Below, in pieces: positions 43,317-53,282 of a DNA stretch of 64,000 nt. Numbering within the stretch: the stretch's first letter is position 1; the number at the start of each line of letters is the position of its first letter. Position numbers and translations under genes: made by a program. Under the pieces are notes generated by a model. The model saw only the letters and a list, made by a program, of their open reading frames with translations. It did no database searches and had not been told where the DNA came from. The DNA is from Fen-671 sp963794745 (GTDB lineage: Bacteria > Actinomycetota > Acidimicrobiia > Acidimicrobiales > Palsa-688): assembly GCA_963794745.1 (NCBI GenBank), contig CAWCEZ010000011.1, positions 310,001 through 374,000 on the forward strand, given 5' to 3'.

Positions 43317-44957
43317 TTATTTGCCCGGCACCGGGGCAGCCAACCAGTGGGTGACAGACGTGGGACGGGCCGGGTCGGTCAAAGAGCGCGCGTGGTCTAT
43401 GCGGGCCTGGTCACGCACCGTGATGCGCCCGTGCTGGCGAAGGTGCTCTTCCCAGGACACCACGACGAACTGCTCGAGGATGCGAGACGGGTCCGCGCTG
43501 TCCCTCCAAAGCAGCCATGCGCTCGCGCCGGTGCGGCGGCGGCTAAACCTTGTCTCCTCGAGGACCGCCATTAGCTCGTCCTCGTGCCCGCCAAGGGCGA
43601 AGTACTCGATAGTCACCTGGACCGGCCCGCCCGGTACGCGCGGCCCGGCCAGGACCGGCTGCGGCCAGTCACCGGTCGGGAGGAGCTCCTCAGGGGCGAT
43701 CGGGTGGAGCCGGTAACGGAGGCCTGCGAGCGGGCCGATCATGAGACCTCCCGCCGTTATGGCCATAGTCGCCGCCAACCCGGCGTGCTCAGCCAGTAGG
43801 CCGGAGAGCGCGCTCCCGGCTGCCGTACCACCCTGGAACACGACTAGGTAAAACGACATCCCACGTGTTTTGACCCACTGTGGCAGCATCAGCTGGTACA
43901 GCGAGTTCAGCGTGGAGAGAGCAAGGATCCATGCTGAGCCACCACCCGCGAGTGCCAGGGCCGCTATTGCAGTCACGTGTACAAAACCGAGCAGGAGCGC
44001 AACCACCGCGAGGATGGCAGCACCCTCAAGCAGGAGTGCTGTGGGGGAGAAACGCTTGCGGAGCCGCGGCAACAGACTTGCCCCGACAACGGCGCCGACG
44101 CCGACGCAGCCCAATAAAAGCCCATAGCCGCCCGAACCGAGGTGGTACGTCTTTTGCGCGATCAGCGGCAGCACTGCCCAAATCGAGCTCGCAAAGAAAG
44201 AGAAGAGCCCGCACCGCAGCAGCACTACCCGCAACGCCGGGCTGGCTCTTACGTAACGACCACCCGCGCGAACTGCCTCCCTCACGTGTTCGCGTGGCAA
44301 GCCAGAGGGTGCCCGCTTGCTGCGCCACCGAGCGATAACCGCGATAAGCGGCCCGAATGTGGCCGCATTTACTAAGAACAGGGCCCCGGCGCTCGTGGCC
44401 GTGAGAACGGCGCCACCGATCGCAGGCCCGACCGCTCGAGCAAGGTTCTGATTGACGGACCCCAGCGAGATCGCTTGAGTTCTTTCGTCCGGATCGACCA
44501 GTTCGGGTTGAAGGGTCTGCCACGTCGGCGACGTGAGCGCTTGACCGATCCCCACACCGAATATCAGAGCGAGCAAAGACCACGGCGATATCGCCTTGAG
44601 GATCGTCAATACGCCCAGTAGGGCGGCCACTGCGAACATGTACGTCTGCGCAATGATCAGAAAGCGTCGCCTGTCGACAAGATCTCCGATCGTGCCGGCA
44701 AGGACGGCGAAAAGGAAGATCGGCACGCTGGCGGCGCTCTGTACCAAAGCCACGTACGCAGCGGAGCCGGTAAGCGTCAGCATCAGCCACTGAGCCCCGA
44801 CGGTTTGCATCCAGCTGCCGACGTTGCTGACGAAGGCCGCAGCGGACATCGCCGCGAACATCGGGTGATGGAACGGCGCCCAGGCGGAGCCAGCGCCTGG
44901 TCTATCTGACGGGGCCCCGGCCGGCTCCTTGGTCCCGCCTACCGGTTCGGGCACCAA
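43317..44957 (-). CDS. MFS transporter with C-terminal monooxygenase-like domain
   Basis: A 546-residue major facilitator of the MFS_3/EntS-like group. About twelve helices span 30-415; DLVDRRRFLI is the motif A loop (GDLVDRRR). A C-terminal soluble domain of about 110 residues (VQVTIEYFALGGHEDELMAVLEE, HLRQHGRITVRD) is an antibiotic-biosynthesis-monooxygenase-like dimeric barrel, the usual partner in this subfamily. Probably a proton-driven exporter of a small molecule or siderophore. Start TTG 44957 or GTG 44954. It lies 3 bp after the zinc-finger gene and is probably co-transcribed with it. Confidence 0.85.
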   Translation of the reverse strand: MVPEPVGGTKEPAGAPSDRPGAGSAWAPFHHPMFAAMSAAAFVSNVGSWMQTVGAQWLMLTLTGSAAYVALVQSAASVPIFLFAVLAGTIGDLVDRRRFLIIAQTYMFAVAALLGVLTILKAISPWSLLALIFGVGIGQALTSPTWQTLQPELVDPDERTQAISLGSVNQNLARAVGPAIGGAVLTATSAGALFLVNAATFGPLIAVIARWRSKRAPSGLPREHVREAVRAGGRYVRASPALRVVLLRCGLFSFFASSIWAVLPLIAQKTYHLGSGGYGLLLGCVGVGAVVGASLLPRLRKRFSPTALLLEGAAILAVVALLLGFVHVTAIAALALAGGGSAWILALSTLNSLYQLMLPQWVKTRGMSFYLVVFQGGTAAGSALSGLLAEHAGLAATMAITAGGLMIGPLAGLRYRLHPIAPEELLPTGDWPQPVLAGPRVPGGPVQVTIEYFALGGHEDELMAVLEETRFSRRRTGASAWLLWRDSADPSRILEQFVVVSWEEHLRQHGRITVRDQARIDHARSLTDPARPTSVTHWLAAPVPGK

Positions 44958-44960
44958 TGC

Positions 44961-45257
44961 CTACGGGTGCGAAGGAGCGGGCGGGGCGCCGTCGACATCG
45001 AAGGTCAGTTGGTCGGCGTTGCACCACCACCAGTCCTCGTGAGGTTCGTAAGAACGGAGCACGGGATGGTCGCCATGGGCCTTCCAGTGCGCGGTCGCAT
45101 GCCGGTTCGGCGAAGAGTCACAGCAACCCACATGGCCGCAGTGCATGCACAAGCGAAGGTGCAGCCACCAGTCCCCGGTGCGCAGGCAGTCCTCGCAACC
45201 CTCACTCGAAGGCACGACGTTCACGTCGGTTGTCCCCAGGTGTGCGCAGGCTCCCAT
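44961..45257 (-). CDS. UBP-type zinc-finger protein
   Basis: A 98-residue protein made almost wholly of one UBP/ZnF domain. Zinc ligands are in order: C (GACAHL), CEDC, CMHCGHVGCCDSS, then H residues in NRHATAHWKAHGDHPV. The conserved ending SYEPHEDWWWCNAD is the domain hallmark. In bacteria, which lack ubiquitin, its partner is unknown. Placed immediately upstream of an MFS exporter in the same orientation. Confidence 0.88.
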   Translation of the reverse strand: MGACAHLGTTDVNVVPSSEGCEDCLRTGDWWLHLRLCMHCGHVGCCDSSPNRHATAHWKAHGDHPVLRSYEPHEDWWWCNADQLTFDVDGAPPAPSHP

Positions 45258-45346
45258 TGCCGGTCCTTTCAGTGGTAGGCACGCGTTGCTACCACATTGA
45301 CAGGACAGGCGCGGATGGCCCCGAGGTACGTGAGAGGATATTTTGC

Positions 45347-48106
45347 GTGGAGGGCCCGTTCGACGTCCTGGTGGGGCGGTCGGCTGAGATCGAGGCTCTG
45401 GCCGAGCTGTGCGGACGTCAGGAAGGCGAGCTAAGGGCGGTCGCTGTCGCGGGGCCGCCCGGCATAGGTAAGACCGCGCTTTGGCGGGTGGGGGTACGCA
45501 TGGCGGGTGAAGCCAAAGTTGTCGTCATGTCCGCGCGACCGAGCTCAGCAGAGGTACCCCTGGCCTTTTCGGGCTTGACTGACCTGTTCTCCGAAGTCGG
45601 TCCGCTGTCCCTGGAGGCGTTGCCGCCGGTGCAGCGCCATGCCCTCGACGTTGCCCTTTTGCGCCACGAAGCCGTTCCTGCCGTCGACGCCCGCACCGTG
45701 CCGACCGCAGTGCTCTCGGCGCTAAGGCACCTTGCCTCGGAAACGCCCCTCCTCATCGCCATTGACGACGTGCAGTGGCTCGACGGCGCATCCGCAGGCT
45801 GCCTCCGCTTCGCCCTCCGACGCCTGGAGGCCAGCCCGGTCACGCTTCTGGTCACCTTGGCGGAGGGGGCCAACCCGACGGCGACTGTGCTCGGCGCCGT
45901 AGCGCGCGACAAGCAGCTCGTGATCGACTTGGGCCCGCTGGACGAGCCCACCACCAAGGAGCTCCTAAAGCGTGGCTACGCCGGCCGCTTACCGCCGCGA
46001 GAAGTGGCACATGTGGCATTGGCCAGCGGTGGGAACCCGCTTTACGCCATAGAGATCGCACGCGAGGTCCTGAGAGTTGGCCACGGGCATGGCGCTTTAC
46101 CCCTCCCCAGCGGGTTGCGCGAGCTGATGACCGGGCGCTTCGCTCGCTTGCCTGCGCGCACCCGGGAGGCTCTCGTCGAAATGGCCTGCATGGCGAGCGC
46201 GCGTGCGGGCATCATCGACCCGGTACCCCTGGCACGGGCCGAGGCAGCGGGCCTCATCGCAACCGAGGGAGACGGGCGCCTGCGTTTCACCCATCCTCTC
46301 TTGGCAGCTTGCATCTACGACTCCGTGCCGCTTGCACGCCGCAGAGCGGTGCACCGCCGGCTTTCGGGTCGTGCGGACGACCCCGAGGAACGTGCCCGCC
46401 ACCTCGCACTCGCTAGTGAGGGAGCTAACTCTGAGGTTGCTGCACAGCTCGACGCCGCCGCCAAGGCCGCCGCCGCCCGTGGGGCGCCTCAGGTCGCCGC
46501 CGAGCTCCTCGAGCTTGCTCTCGAGCTCACCCCAGGCGAGGAGGCCCGAGCTCGCAGCGAGCGCCTGGCGGCCGCGGCCGGAGCACACTTCGAAGCCGGC
46601 GAGGTCAGCCGGGCCGATGAGCTCATTGAAGAGGCGCTAAAGGCAACAGGGACGGGACATTTGCGGGCGGCCGCGCTTCGTCTGGCAGCCCAGGTGAAAA
46701 GCCGAACGGCGAACTTCGACGAGTCGGTGCAATTGGCTCGCGAGGCGCTCACGGTCGAAGCGGGCGGCGTCGCCCTGATCACCTCGGTCCATCTCGACTT
46801 AGTGTTCTACCTGACCAGCCTCGGCGATTTTGGTGGTGCGCTGCCTCATGCCGAAGTCGCATTCGAGAGCGCCGCCTCTTTAGGCCTCGGTGCGCTGGAA
46901 GCACAGGCCCTGGCCGTGCGGACGGTTATCCGCTTTCTTGGCGGCCAAGGCGTCTGCGAACCCGACCTGGCCCGCGCGCTCGTGCCGAGGTAAGCGGTCA
47001 TCCCTGTCCTGTCATCATGCGCCCCACGATGATCGCGAGCCTTCTCATGCTGTGGTCCGGCAGGCCCGACGAGGCCAAGCAAAGCCTCGACAAGCAACGG
47101 CTCGAAGCTATCGAGCGTGGCGCCGAGCCAGATGGCGCGCTATTGGTCCTCTACGTCGTTTGGGCTCAGGTGTGGAAAGGCGATATCGCCGGGGCGGTTT
47201 CCACCGGTGCGGAGGCCTTGAGGGCGGCCATTGCAGCCGAGGACAAAATAGCCCTGGCCATGGCTTACAGCGCTGACGCGTTGGCCAGTGCCTACTGCGG
47301 CGACGAGGTGAGGGCACGAGCAGACGCCGAGCAGGCGGCCGGTCTTTTTTCGGCGATGGGATGGCGATCGGGCGCGATCTGGTCCTCCTGGGCTCTCGGC
47401 CTCCTGGAACTGTCGCTCGGCGACAACCAGGCGGTGGACGCCGTGCTCGGGCCGATGGCAAGCGTCGTCGGCAACATGACCGGAGCCGACCCCGTGCTGG
47501 CCGTTTTCGTTCCCGACCATGCGGAAGCGTTGATAAGGCTCGGCGAACACGCCCGGGCAGAGGCCTTGGTCGATGCGTTCGAGCGCAAGGCGCACGAACT
47601 CGAGCGGACCTGGGCGCTTGCCGCTGCGGCGCGCTGCCGCGGGCTTCTCGCCGGCGCTCGGGGGGACCTCGACAGTGGCGCGGAGTGCTTGGCGCAAGCT
47701 CTCGTGCTGCACGAAGCGGCAGGCCTGCCATTTGAAACCGCTCGCTCTTTGCTCGAGCTCGGGTGCCTACGGCGCCGCCAGAAGCAGAGGCGGCTGGCAC
47801 GCCTGAAGCTAGAGCAGGCTCACGACGCGTTCACCGAGATGGGAGCACGGCTTTGGGCAGGGCGTTGTGAAGTGGAACTCGCCCGTGTGGCGCGCCCGTC
47901 ACACCCATCGGGCTTGAGCGCCACCGAGGAAACGATCGCCAAACTGGCCGCCGACGGGCTTACGAACCGGGCCATCGCGGCCCGTTCATTTGTGACCGTC
48001 AAGACGGTCGAGGCGAACCTGGCCGCGCGCTTACCGCAAGCTTGGGATCTCTTCGAGGGCCCAGCTCGCCCGCGCCCTCGACGGCGCCCGCTCGGTCCAA
48101 TCGTAG
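45347..48106 (+). pseudogene. LuxR-family AAA/TPR transcriptional regulator with two compensating frameshifts
   Basis: A large regulator (LAL type). From GTG 45347 it has Walker A AGPPGIGKTAL and Walker B LLIAIDDVQWLD, then winged-helix and TPR-like helical repeats. The first frame stops at TAA 46991. Sense resumes in another frame upstream of ATG 47017 (MRPTMIASLLML) through more TPR repeats to the HTH (LSATEETIAKLAADGLTNRAIAARSFVTVKTVEANLA). It then shifts again so that YRKLGISSRAQLARAL ends at TAG 48104. The two shifts sum to zero, giving 919 codons, normal for the family. It may be intact with base-call errors, or truly broken. Confidence 0.75.
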
Positions 48107-48215
48107 GGTTTTCACCACTTCCCACATCCCGCTCACGCTCTTATCGTTACCCGGTGGGCCGGGAGCGCCATGGGACCGGGGCGCCCGCAGGACACCGAGC
48201 AAGCGGAGGCGCGCC

Positions 48216-51200
48216 ATGGGCGAAGGTAGCGACCAGTACGACGCAGCAGCCTCGCTTGCTGCTATCCGGAGAGCTCACTCGCCACGACGGCGCACCCTGC
48301 GGCCCCCGGCATTTCCCGGGCGCATCTTGGTCGCAGTAGCGGTCGCCGCCGCGTTGGTGGTTGGCGGCCCGGCCGGTGCAACGGCCATAAGGACAGCGGC
48401 CGGCGACGTTGTCACGACGGTCGATTTCGAGGCCTACCCGGTCGGTACGCAAATAACCAACCAATACTCAGGCATTACGTTCGAGTACGCGACATCGGCC
48501 GGCTTCAACCTTGGCACGCCCGGGACCGGGGTCGCCTCGTCCGACACGGCGGCCCCCCCGGTGGTCACCCCCTATGGTGCCCACGGCGGTAGCAACGCAG
48601 GCCAGCTCATATCCCCGGGGGAGTTCGGCGCCGCAGGTACCTTCGCCGTCCTTTCCAGCCCGGCGGACGCCGTATCTGTCTACGTAGGCGACCTAGGGGG
48701 AACAGGAGCCCATTTCGAACTCGACGCGTACGACACCAACAAGGACCTGTTGCCCTCCGAGACGAGCGCGGCCGCCGTCACCGCCAGTGCCGGAGCGCAG
48801 ACCTTCCTGACCTATTCGACCGGGGGGACGGGAGATATCGCTTACGTGGCGATCTACCGGACCGACCACTCGGGCGGCGACGGGGTGATGGACGACCTCA
48901 GCTTTTCGGTCCCGGCCGCGGCCCCCGCAGTGGTCGGGGTGGCCCCCTCCGCCCCCGGCTACGAGCTGGGCCAAGGCGGCACGCGTGCGGTGGTGCTAAC
49001 GGTGACTCGCTTCAACAACGCCGCAAACCCGGTGACTGTGGCCGTGAGCGGGCTCCCCGGTGGGGTCACGTCGAGCCTGTCCGCAAACCCGGTGAGCCTG
49101 CCCGCCACCACGACCTCCCTGACCCTTACAGCCAGTACGAACGTGGCCCCGGGCAATTACACCGTGTCTTTGACCGCCACCGCTTCGGGGGCTACGTCCC
49201 AGGCACCGACTACTTTCACGCTCTCGGTCATTGTCCCGGTGGTGGTGGCTGCGCAGACCCAATTGCCCGTCGGGGACTGCTCGTCAAACCACACAGCCAT
49301 CACCGCCCAGGTCGCCCCGGGCGAGCCTGGACCGGTCAGCTTTACGGTGTCCACCAGCTCTGCCGAGGCCGGGCTCACTGCGTCGCTGAACCCCACCTCG
49401 GCGGCGATTTCCAACAGCACGGCCAGTTCCACCCTGACCATCTCCGCGACGGGAGGCAGCGACCCCGCAACGGTGACGGTCACAGCGACCTTGCCTGATG
49501 GGGCGAGCGGGGCTGCGGCAATAAACGTGCAACGGGTGGGCCCCGAGGTCCTGAGCGTCAGCGCGATCGAACAGACCGGCTCTGGAGGCACCGTAGCTGG
49601 GCTGGCAGTGTCCACACCGCGCGCCGGGAGCCCCGGTAGCACGGTCGAGATCCTCGGCGAGAACTTCTGCACCACAGCGAGTGTCGACTTCGGCAACGCC
49701 GAGGCCACCGATAGCCAGGTACCCGTCGGTCATACTCTGGGGGCTCAAGGTCCAGAGGACTACCTTCGGGTGGAGACGCCCAGGTACGCTACGTCCGGTC
49801 CCGTCACCGTCACGGCTGGGTCACCGCCGGCCAGTTCGACCTCGACCGCCGCCCTCACGGTGGACAGCTACCGCAATGCGGAAGCCTTCAATTTTCTCAA
49901 CTTTACCCCTCAGCTGAACTTCCAGGACCTCACCGACGCGTTTGGTTCGCAGCAGACTTACATAAACGTCAACCCCTGCGGGATCTTCACCCTAGGCCTT
50001 GCCAACTGCAGCGTGCCCGTGGTCCCCGACCCAGTCGCCCTGGCGTGGCTAGGCATCGCGCAGGCTTCCGCCCAGACTGGTACTTGTTTTGGGATCGCTC
50101 TGACCGACCAGCGCTTGCTAAGCGGCGAGATCGCGATCAGCTCGTTGCCCCGCACCGGGCCGCTCATCTTCGACCTCGACGCGCCAAATGTGGGATCCGA
50201 TGACACCGCACGCGGCAGCGAGCCGTTGCTCGAAGTCCTGAAGGCACAACACTTGCAGCAGTTCAGCACCGAGTTCATGTCTAGCTACCTCGGCCAGTAC
50301 GAGGCTGACCAATTGAGCTCCCCTGCCCAGGCGGTCGCCGGAATGGTAACGGAGATCCGACACATTTTCGCCGCCGGGCGCTACCCGATGATCGAGCTGC
50401 ACGACACCAACAGCGGCGGTGGCGGCCACGTGGTCGTGGCCTATGACCTCGTCGTCCACGGCAACGGGGACATCGACATCTACGTCTACGACTCCAATAA
50501 CCCGTTCCTCAGCAGCGAAGACAGCGACGGCCAGGGTCATGCCAACGCCGTGTCGAGCAGCGTCATTCACCTTTTCCAGGACGGGACTTGGCGTCTCGCC
50601 AGTACGACCGAGAGCAACGGGGCTCCCTACCAAGGTGGGGTGGGAACGCTTATTGTGACCGACCCCGCGAGCATCCCATTGCACCCGACATTGGCAACCC
50701 TTGGTGGAGCCGCCCCCGGCCTGCTCTTCTCGAGCGCCGAACCTATAGGCGGCAGCGGGCTGAACGGCAGGGCCAGTGCTTCCTTGGCGCAAGTTACCGG
50801 CCCGGGCGGGAAAACCCTTTATACAAAGAAGGGCTCGATTAACACGGACCGGTCGACCCGCCTCGACGCTGCCCCGTTTGTGCCGTTCGTTGGGCGCACT
50901 GGACCGAGCGGGGATGCGCCGCAACTCACGGTCCTCGGTCCCGACGTCAGGACGATCTCGTTGGCAACCAAAGCAAACAGTCGCGGACGCACGGTAGAAA
51001 CGTTTGTCAATGGTGGCTTTGTGGGCACCGTCTCCACCGCTCCCCAAAAAGGAGGCACCGGGCAGTTCTCGTTCTCCGCCCCTGACGGGTCGGTCGGCTA
51101 TAGCGGGGCGTCGACTGCGCCCCTCACGCTCGGAGTGGACCGCGTGAGCGCCGCAGGCTCGGAAAGCGTGGCACTAAGTACCTCAGCAACCAAGGGCGGG

Positions 51201-51773
51201 AGCGACGCCTTGGAGCTGGGAGCGGGAAGCGGGGCCATTGCCATCTCCCACACCGGGCCACCGGTCACCTTTACCCTTTCGGCAGCCAGCGAACCCCGCA
51301 ACGGGGCGCCGGCCACATTCGTAAGCGGCCCCATCAGCATCGGCCCAGGCCAAGTGGCCCACATAAGCGGCGTCCGCTGGACGTCCCTGTCGGGAGCTGA
51401 GCTTACGGTCAAGGTGGGAGGGCGGACCATCAAGCTGCACAACCGCGCCCCCTCGGTGCGCTTGCTAAACACGGGAACGGTCCGCGTCCTCACCGTCAAG
51501 CACAAGATCCACCTAGTGGTCACTGGGAGTGTGAGCAAGGTCGGTAAAGGGAGCAACGTGGCAGTCGTCTGGGTTGTCCGTGACGGCACGCGTGTGGTCG
51601 CCCGTCACGAAGTGGCCCTCATAGCTCAGCACGGGCGCTTTAGCGCCACCTGGGCGCCGGCTCTGGCAAAGTCGAAGAAGCTAACGTGCACGGTCGCGGT
51701 CATCGCCGTGCGAACGGCCGGCGGCACGGCCAGCAGCTCAGTCACGAAGTCTGTCACCTTCGCAGTCGGTTAG
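48216..51773 (+). CDS. Large secreted multidomain protein with a candidate cysteine peptidase core
   Basis: About 1185 residues from ATG 48216. An export signal or anchor lies at about 36-56. A beta-sandwich domain follows (TVDFEAYPVGTQITN...; about 67-240), then Ig-like segments and an IPT/TIG-like domain (VEILGENFCTTASVDFGN, about 470-550). Residues about 590-800 show a papain-like pattern: C624 in GTCFGIAL, H738 in GGHVVVAYD and D759/N761 in YVYDSNNP. The remainder is beta-rich with a C-terminal Ig-like unit. Likely secreted or surface-bound. Start further upstream (48042) is unlikely because that part overlaps the preceding gene. Confidence 0.75.
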   Translation: MGEGSDQYDAAASLAAIRRAHSPRRRTLRPPAFPGRILVAVAVAAALVVGGPAGATAIRTAAGDVVTTVDFEAYPVGTQITNQYSGITFEYATSAGFNLGTPGTGVASSDTAAPPVVTPYGAHGGSNAGQLISPGEFGAAGTFAVLSSPADAVSVYVGDLGGTGAHFELDAYDTNKDLLPSETSAAAVTASAGAQTFLTYSTGGTGDIAYVAIYRTDHSGGDGVMDDLSFSVPAAAPAVVGVAPSAPGYELGQGGTRAVVLTVTRFNNAANPVTVAVSGLPGGVTSSLSANPVSLPATTTSLTLTASTNVAPGNYTVSLTATASGATSQAPTTFTLSVIVPVVVAAQTQLPVGDCSSNHTAITAQVAPGEPGPVSFTVSTSSAEAGLTASLNPTSAAISNSTASSTLTISATGGSDPATVTVTATLPDGASGAAAINVQRVGPEVLSVSAIEQTGSGGTVAGLAVSTPRAGSPGSTVEILGENFCTTASVDFGNAEATDSQVPVGHTLGAQGPEDYLRVETPRYATSGPVTVTAGSPPASSTSTAALTVDSYRNAEAFNFLNFTPQLNFQDLTDAFGSQQTYINVNPCGIFTLGLANCSVPVVPDPVALAWLGIAQASAQTGTCFGIALTDQRLLSGEIAISSLPRTGPLIFDLDAPNVGSDDTARGSEPLLEVLKAQHLQQFSTEFMSSYLGQYEADQLSSPAQAVAGMVTEIRHIFAAGRYPMIELHDTNSGGGGHVVVAYDLVVHGNGDIDIYVYDSNNPFLSSEDSDGQGHANAVSSSVIHLFQDGTWRLASTTESNGAPYQGGVGTLIVTDPASIPLHPTLATLGGAAPGLLFSSAEPIGGSGLNGRASASLAQVTGPGGKTLYTKKGSINTDRSTRLDAAPFVPFVGRTGPSGDAPQLTVLGPDVRTISLATKANSRGRTVETFVNGGFVGTVSTAPQKGGTGQFSFSAPDGSVGYSGASTAPLTLGVDRVSAAGSESVALSTSATKGGSDALELGAGSGAIAISHTGPPVTFTLSAASEPRNGAPATFVSGPISIGPGQVAHISGVRWTSLSGAELTVKVGGRTIKLHNRAPSVRLLNTGTVRVLTVKHKIHLVVTGSVSKVGKGSNVAVVWVVRDGTRVVARHEVALIAQHGRFSATWAPALAKSKKLTCTVAVIAVRTAGGTASSSVTKSVTFAVG

Positions 51774-51863
51774 CCGCGGAGGCCGATCGGCCGATTGCCG
51801 ACCATCACGCAGCCATCAAAACAATGTCATATGTTCCTCACATCGCGGGCTGAACATAAGCAC

Positions 51864-52592
51864 ATGAACCTACACCCCAAAACAGCAACTGCAATAGCCC
51901 TTATTGCTGCGGCAGCCATGGTCCCCGCCTTCGCCCCTTCGGTACAGGCGCAAACCGTGGCGAGCACCAGCCCCGCCCAGTTCCAGCACGCCCAAGCGGC
52001 CCTGGAACACGAGATAATTGCCCGCCAGGTCCAACTGGTCCTGCTCGGCACCGAAGTCGCCAATGCCGCCAACGTCACCACGTCGGACCGCTCCGCAATG
52101 GTCACCATAATTTCTAACGAACAGAACTCCCTCACCACCGACGCCGGCAATGCCGCCGCCGCGACCACCGACGCCGAGCTGGCCACAGTGCACAGCGCCG
52201 TTGTCGGCGACGAGAGGGTCTACGCCGTAGTCACCGGCCAGATCGGCCTTGTTATAGCAGCCGATAACGAAACTGTGACCGAGGCCGGGTACAGCGCGCT
52301 CATCACCGAGCTCACGCCCTTCGTGGCAGAGCTGGGCTCGACGCACGCCACCGCGCTGCTCTCCGACGTCACTTCTCAAGTGACAGCCGCCTCAGCCCTC
52401 TCGAGCCCGGTCTCGGCTGAGGCCCTCGCCCTCACCCCGGCCGGCTATCCCGGCAATGCGAGCGAGATCAAGTCGTGGACCGTCAGTACCGCAGGCGCTT
52501 CCCACGACCTCGGTATAGCCAGAAAGGACATCAAGGCGATCGAAGGTATCGCCCTCGGCCTGCACAGAATCCCCGTCCTCCACGCGCTCTGA
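51864..52592 (+). CDS. Secreted helical hypothetical protein
   Basis: A 242-residue protein with a clear signal peptide (LHPKTATAIALIAAAAMVPAFAPSVQA, cleavage near QAQT). The mature part is Ala/Thr/Val-rich, almost free of Cys, and predicted mainly helical (QFQHAQAALEHEIIARQVQLVLLG). No domain recognised. It follows the large secreted protein by about 90 bp and is closed by the hairpin at 52636. Confidence 0.7.
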   Translation: MNLHPKTATAIALIAAAAMVPAFAPSVQAQTVASTSPAQFQHAQAALEHEIIARQVQLVLLGTEVANAANVTTSDRSAMVTIISNEQNSLTTDAGNAAAATTDAELATVHSAVVGDERVYAVVTGQIGLVIAADNETVTEAGYSALITELTPFVAELGSTHATALLSDVTSQVTAASALSSPVSAEALALTPAGYPGNASEIKSWTVSTAGASHDLGIARKDIKAIEGIALGLHRIPVLHAL

Positions 52593-52635
52593 GCGCTCTT
52601 GTAGGACAACGCCCCCAGCTCCTCAGGGAACAGTG

Positions 52636-52669
52636 ATGCCCCTCACCGGTCAACGGTTGAGGGGCATCG
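52636..52669. terminator. Strong hairpin between convergent genes
   Basis: GATGCCCCTCA (52636-52646) pairs perfectly with TGAGGGGCATC (52659-52669) around a 12-nt loop, in which further pairing is possible. It sits 43 bp after the secreted-protein stop and 50 bp from the end of the opposing gene. No U-run follows on either side, so it is a hairpin terminator without a classical tail, acting in both directions. Confidence 0.6.
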
Positions 52670-52718
52670 TCGCGTGCCCGGGAGGAGCCGCGGGCATGGG
52701 ACGCCGTCACCGCGGGCA

Positions 52719-53282
52719 TCAGCCCCTCGGCGGTGGCGGCGGGTCGTCGAGGCGGGGCCCGGTGAGGAGCAGGGCCAAAGCGGCCAGTGCAAGCGCGCCG
52801 ACCACCGCGAGCCCGGCGAGCGTAAGCGGCCGGTGACCGCTCGAGCTTGGAGCAAGCAGCAGCAAGGCGAGAGCAGCAAAAACCTGCGCCGGGATCTGGA
52901 TTACGAGGAAGCGCCGCAGCGGTGCCACGAAGACCCTTAGCTGGGCCCAGCTCCGCCAGGGCAGTTCGAGCGCCAGCATGGCGACAACGTGCAGCAGATG
53001 AAGTCCTAACAGAAGGACCAGGAACTGCCAGTTGAGCGCTGCGTGGTGGGCGAGGCGGCCGGCAGCCAGGAAAAGGATGAGCACCCACCCGAGCAGGTAT
53101 TGCGGCAACCACGCCGCGGCGACGCTGAGCACGATGCCGACGCCAAACCAACCGGTGAGCCCATAGTCAACCAGGCAGAGCACTACACCTAGGACCGTGA
53201 AGGCCGCAGGTACGGCGAAGCCGGGGACCCGCGCCCCGGCAAGAGGTACCTCCGGTGGCGGCACTAAACCCGGGAACTTCAT
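52719..53282 (-). CDS. Membrane protein, last gene of the MoxR/DUF58 operon
   Basis: A 187-residue protein from ATG 53282, which overlaps the stop of the DUF58 gene (ATGA). It has about five membrane helices (FAVPAAFTVLGVVLCLVDYG, WLPQYLLGWVLILFLAAG and others) and ends in a Pro-rich tail. No known family. The coupling suggests that it works with the DUF58 and MoxR products. Confidence 0.7.
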   Translation of the reverse strand: MKFPGLVPPPEVPLAGARVPGFAVPAAFTVLGVVLCLVDYGLTGWFGVGIVLSVAAAWLPQYLLGWVLILFLAAGRLAHHAALNWQFLVLLLGLHLLHVVAMLALELPWRSWAQLRVFVAPLRRFLVIQIPAQVFAALALLLLAPSSSGHRPLTLAGLAVVGALALAALALLLTGPRLDDPPPPPRG

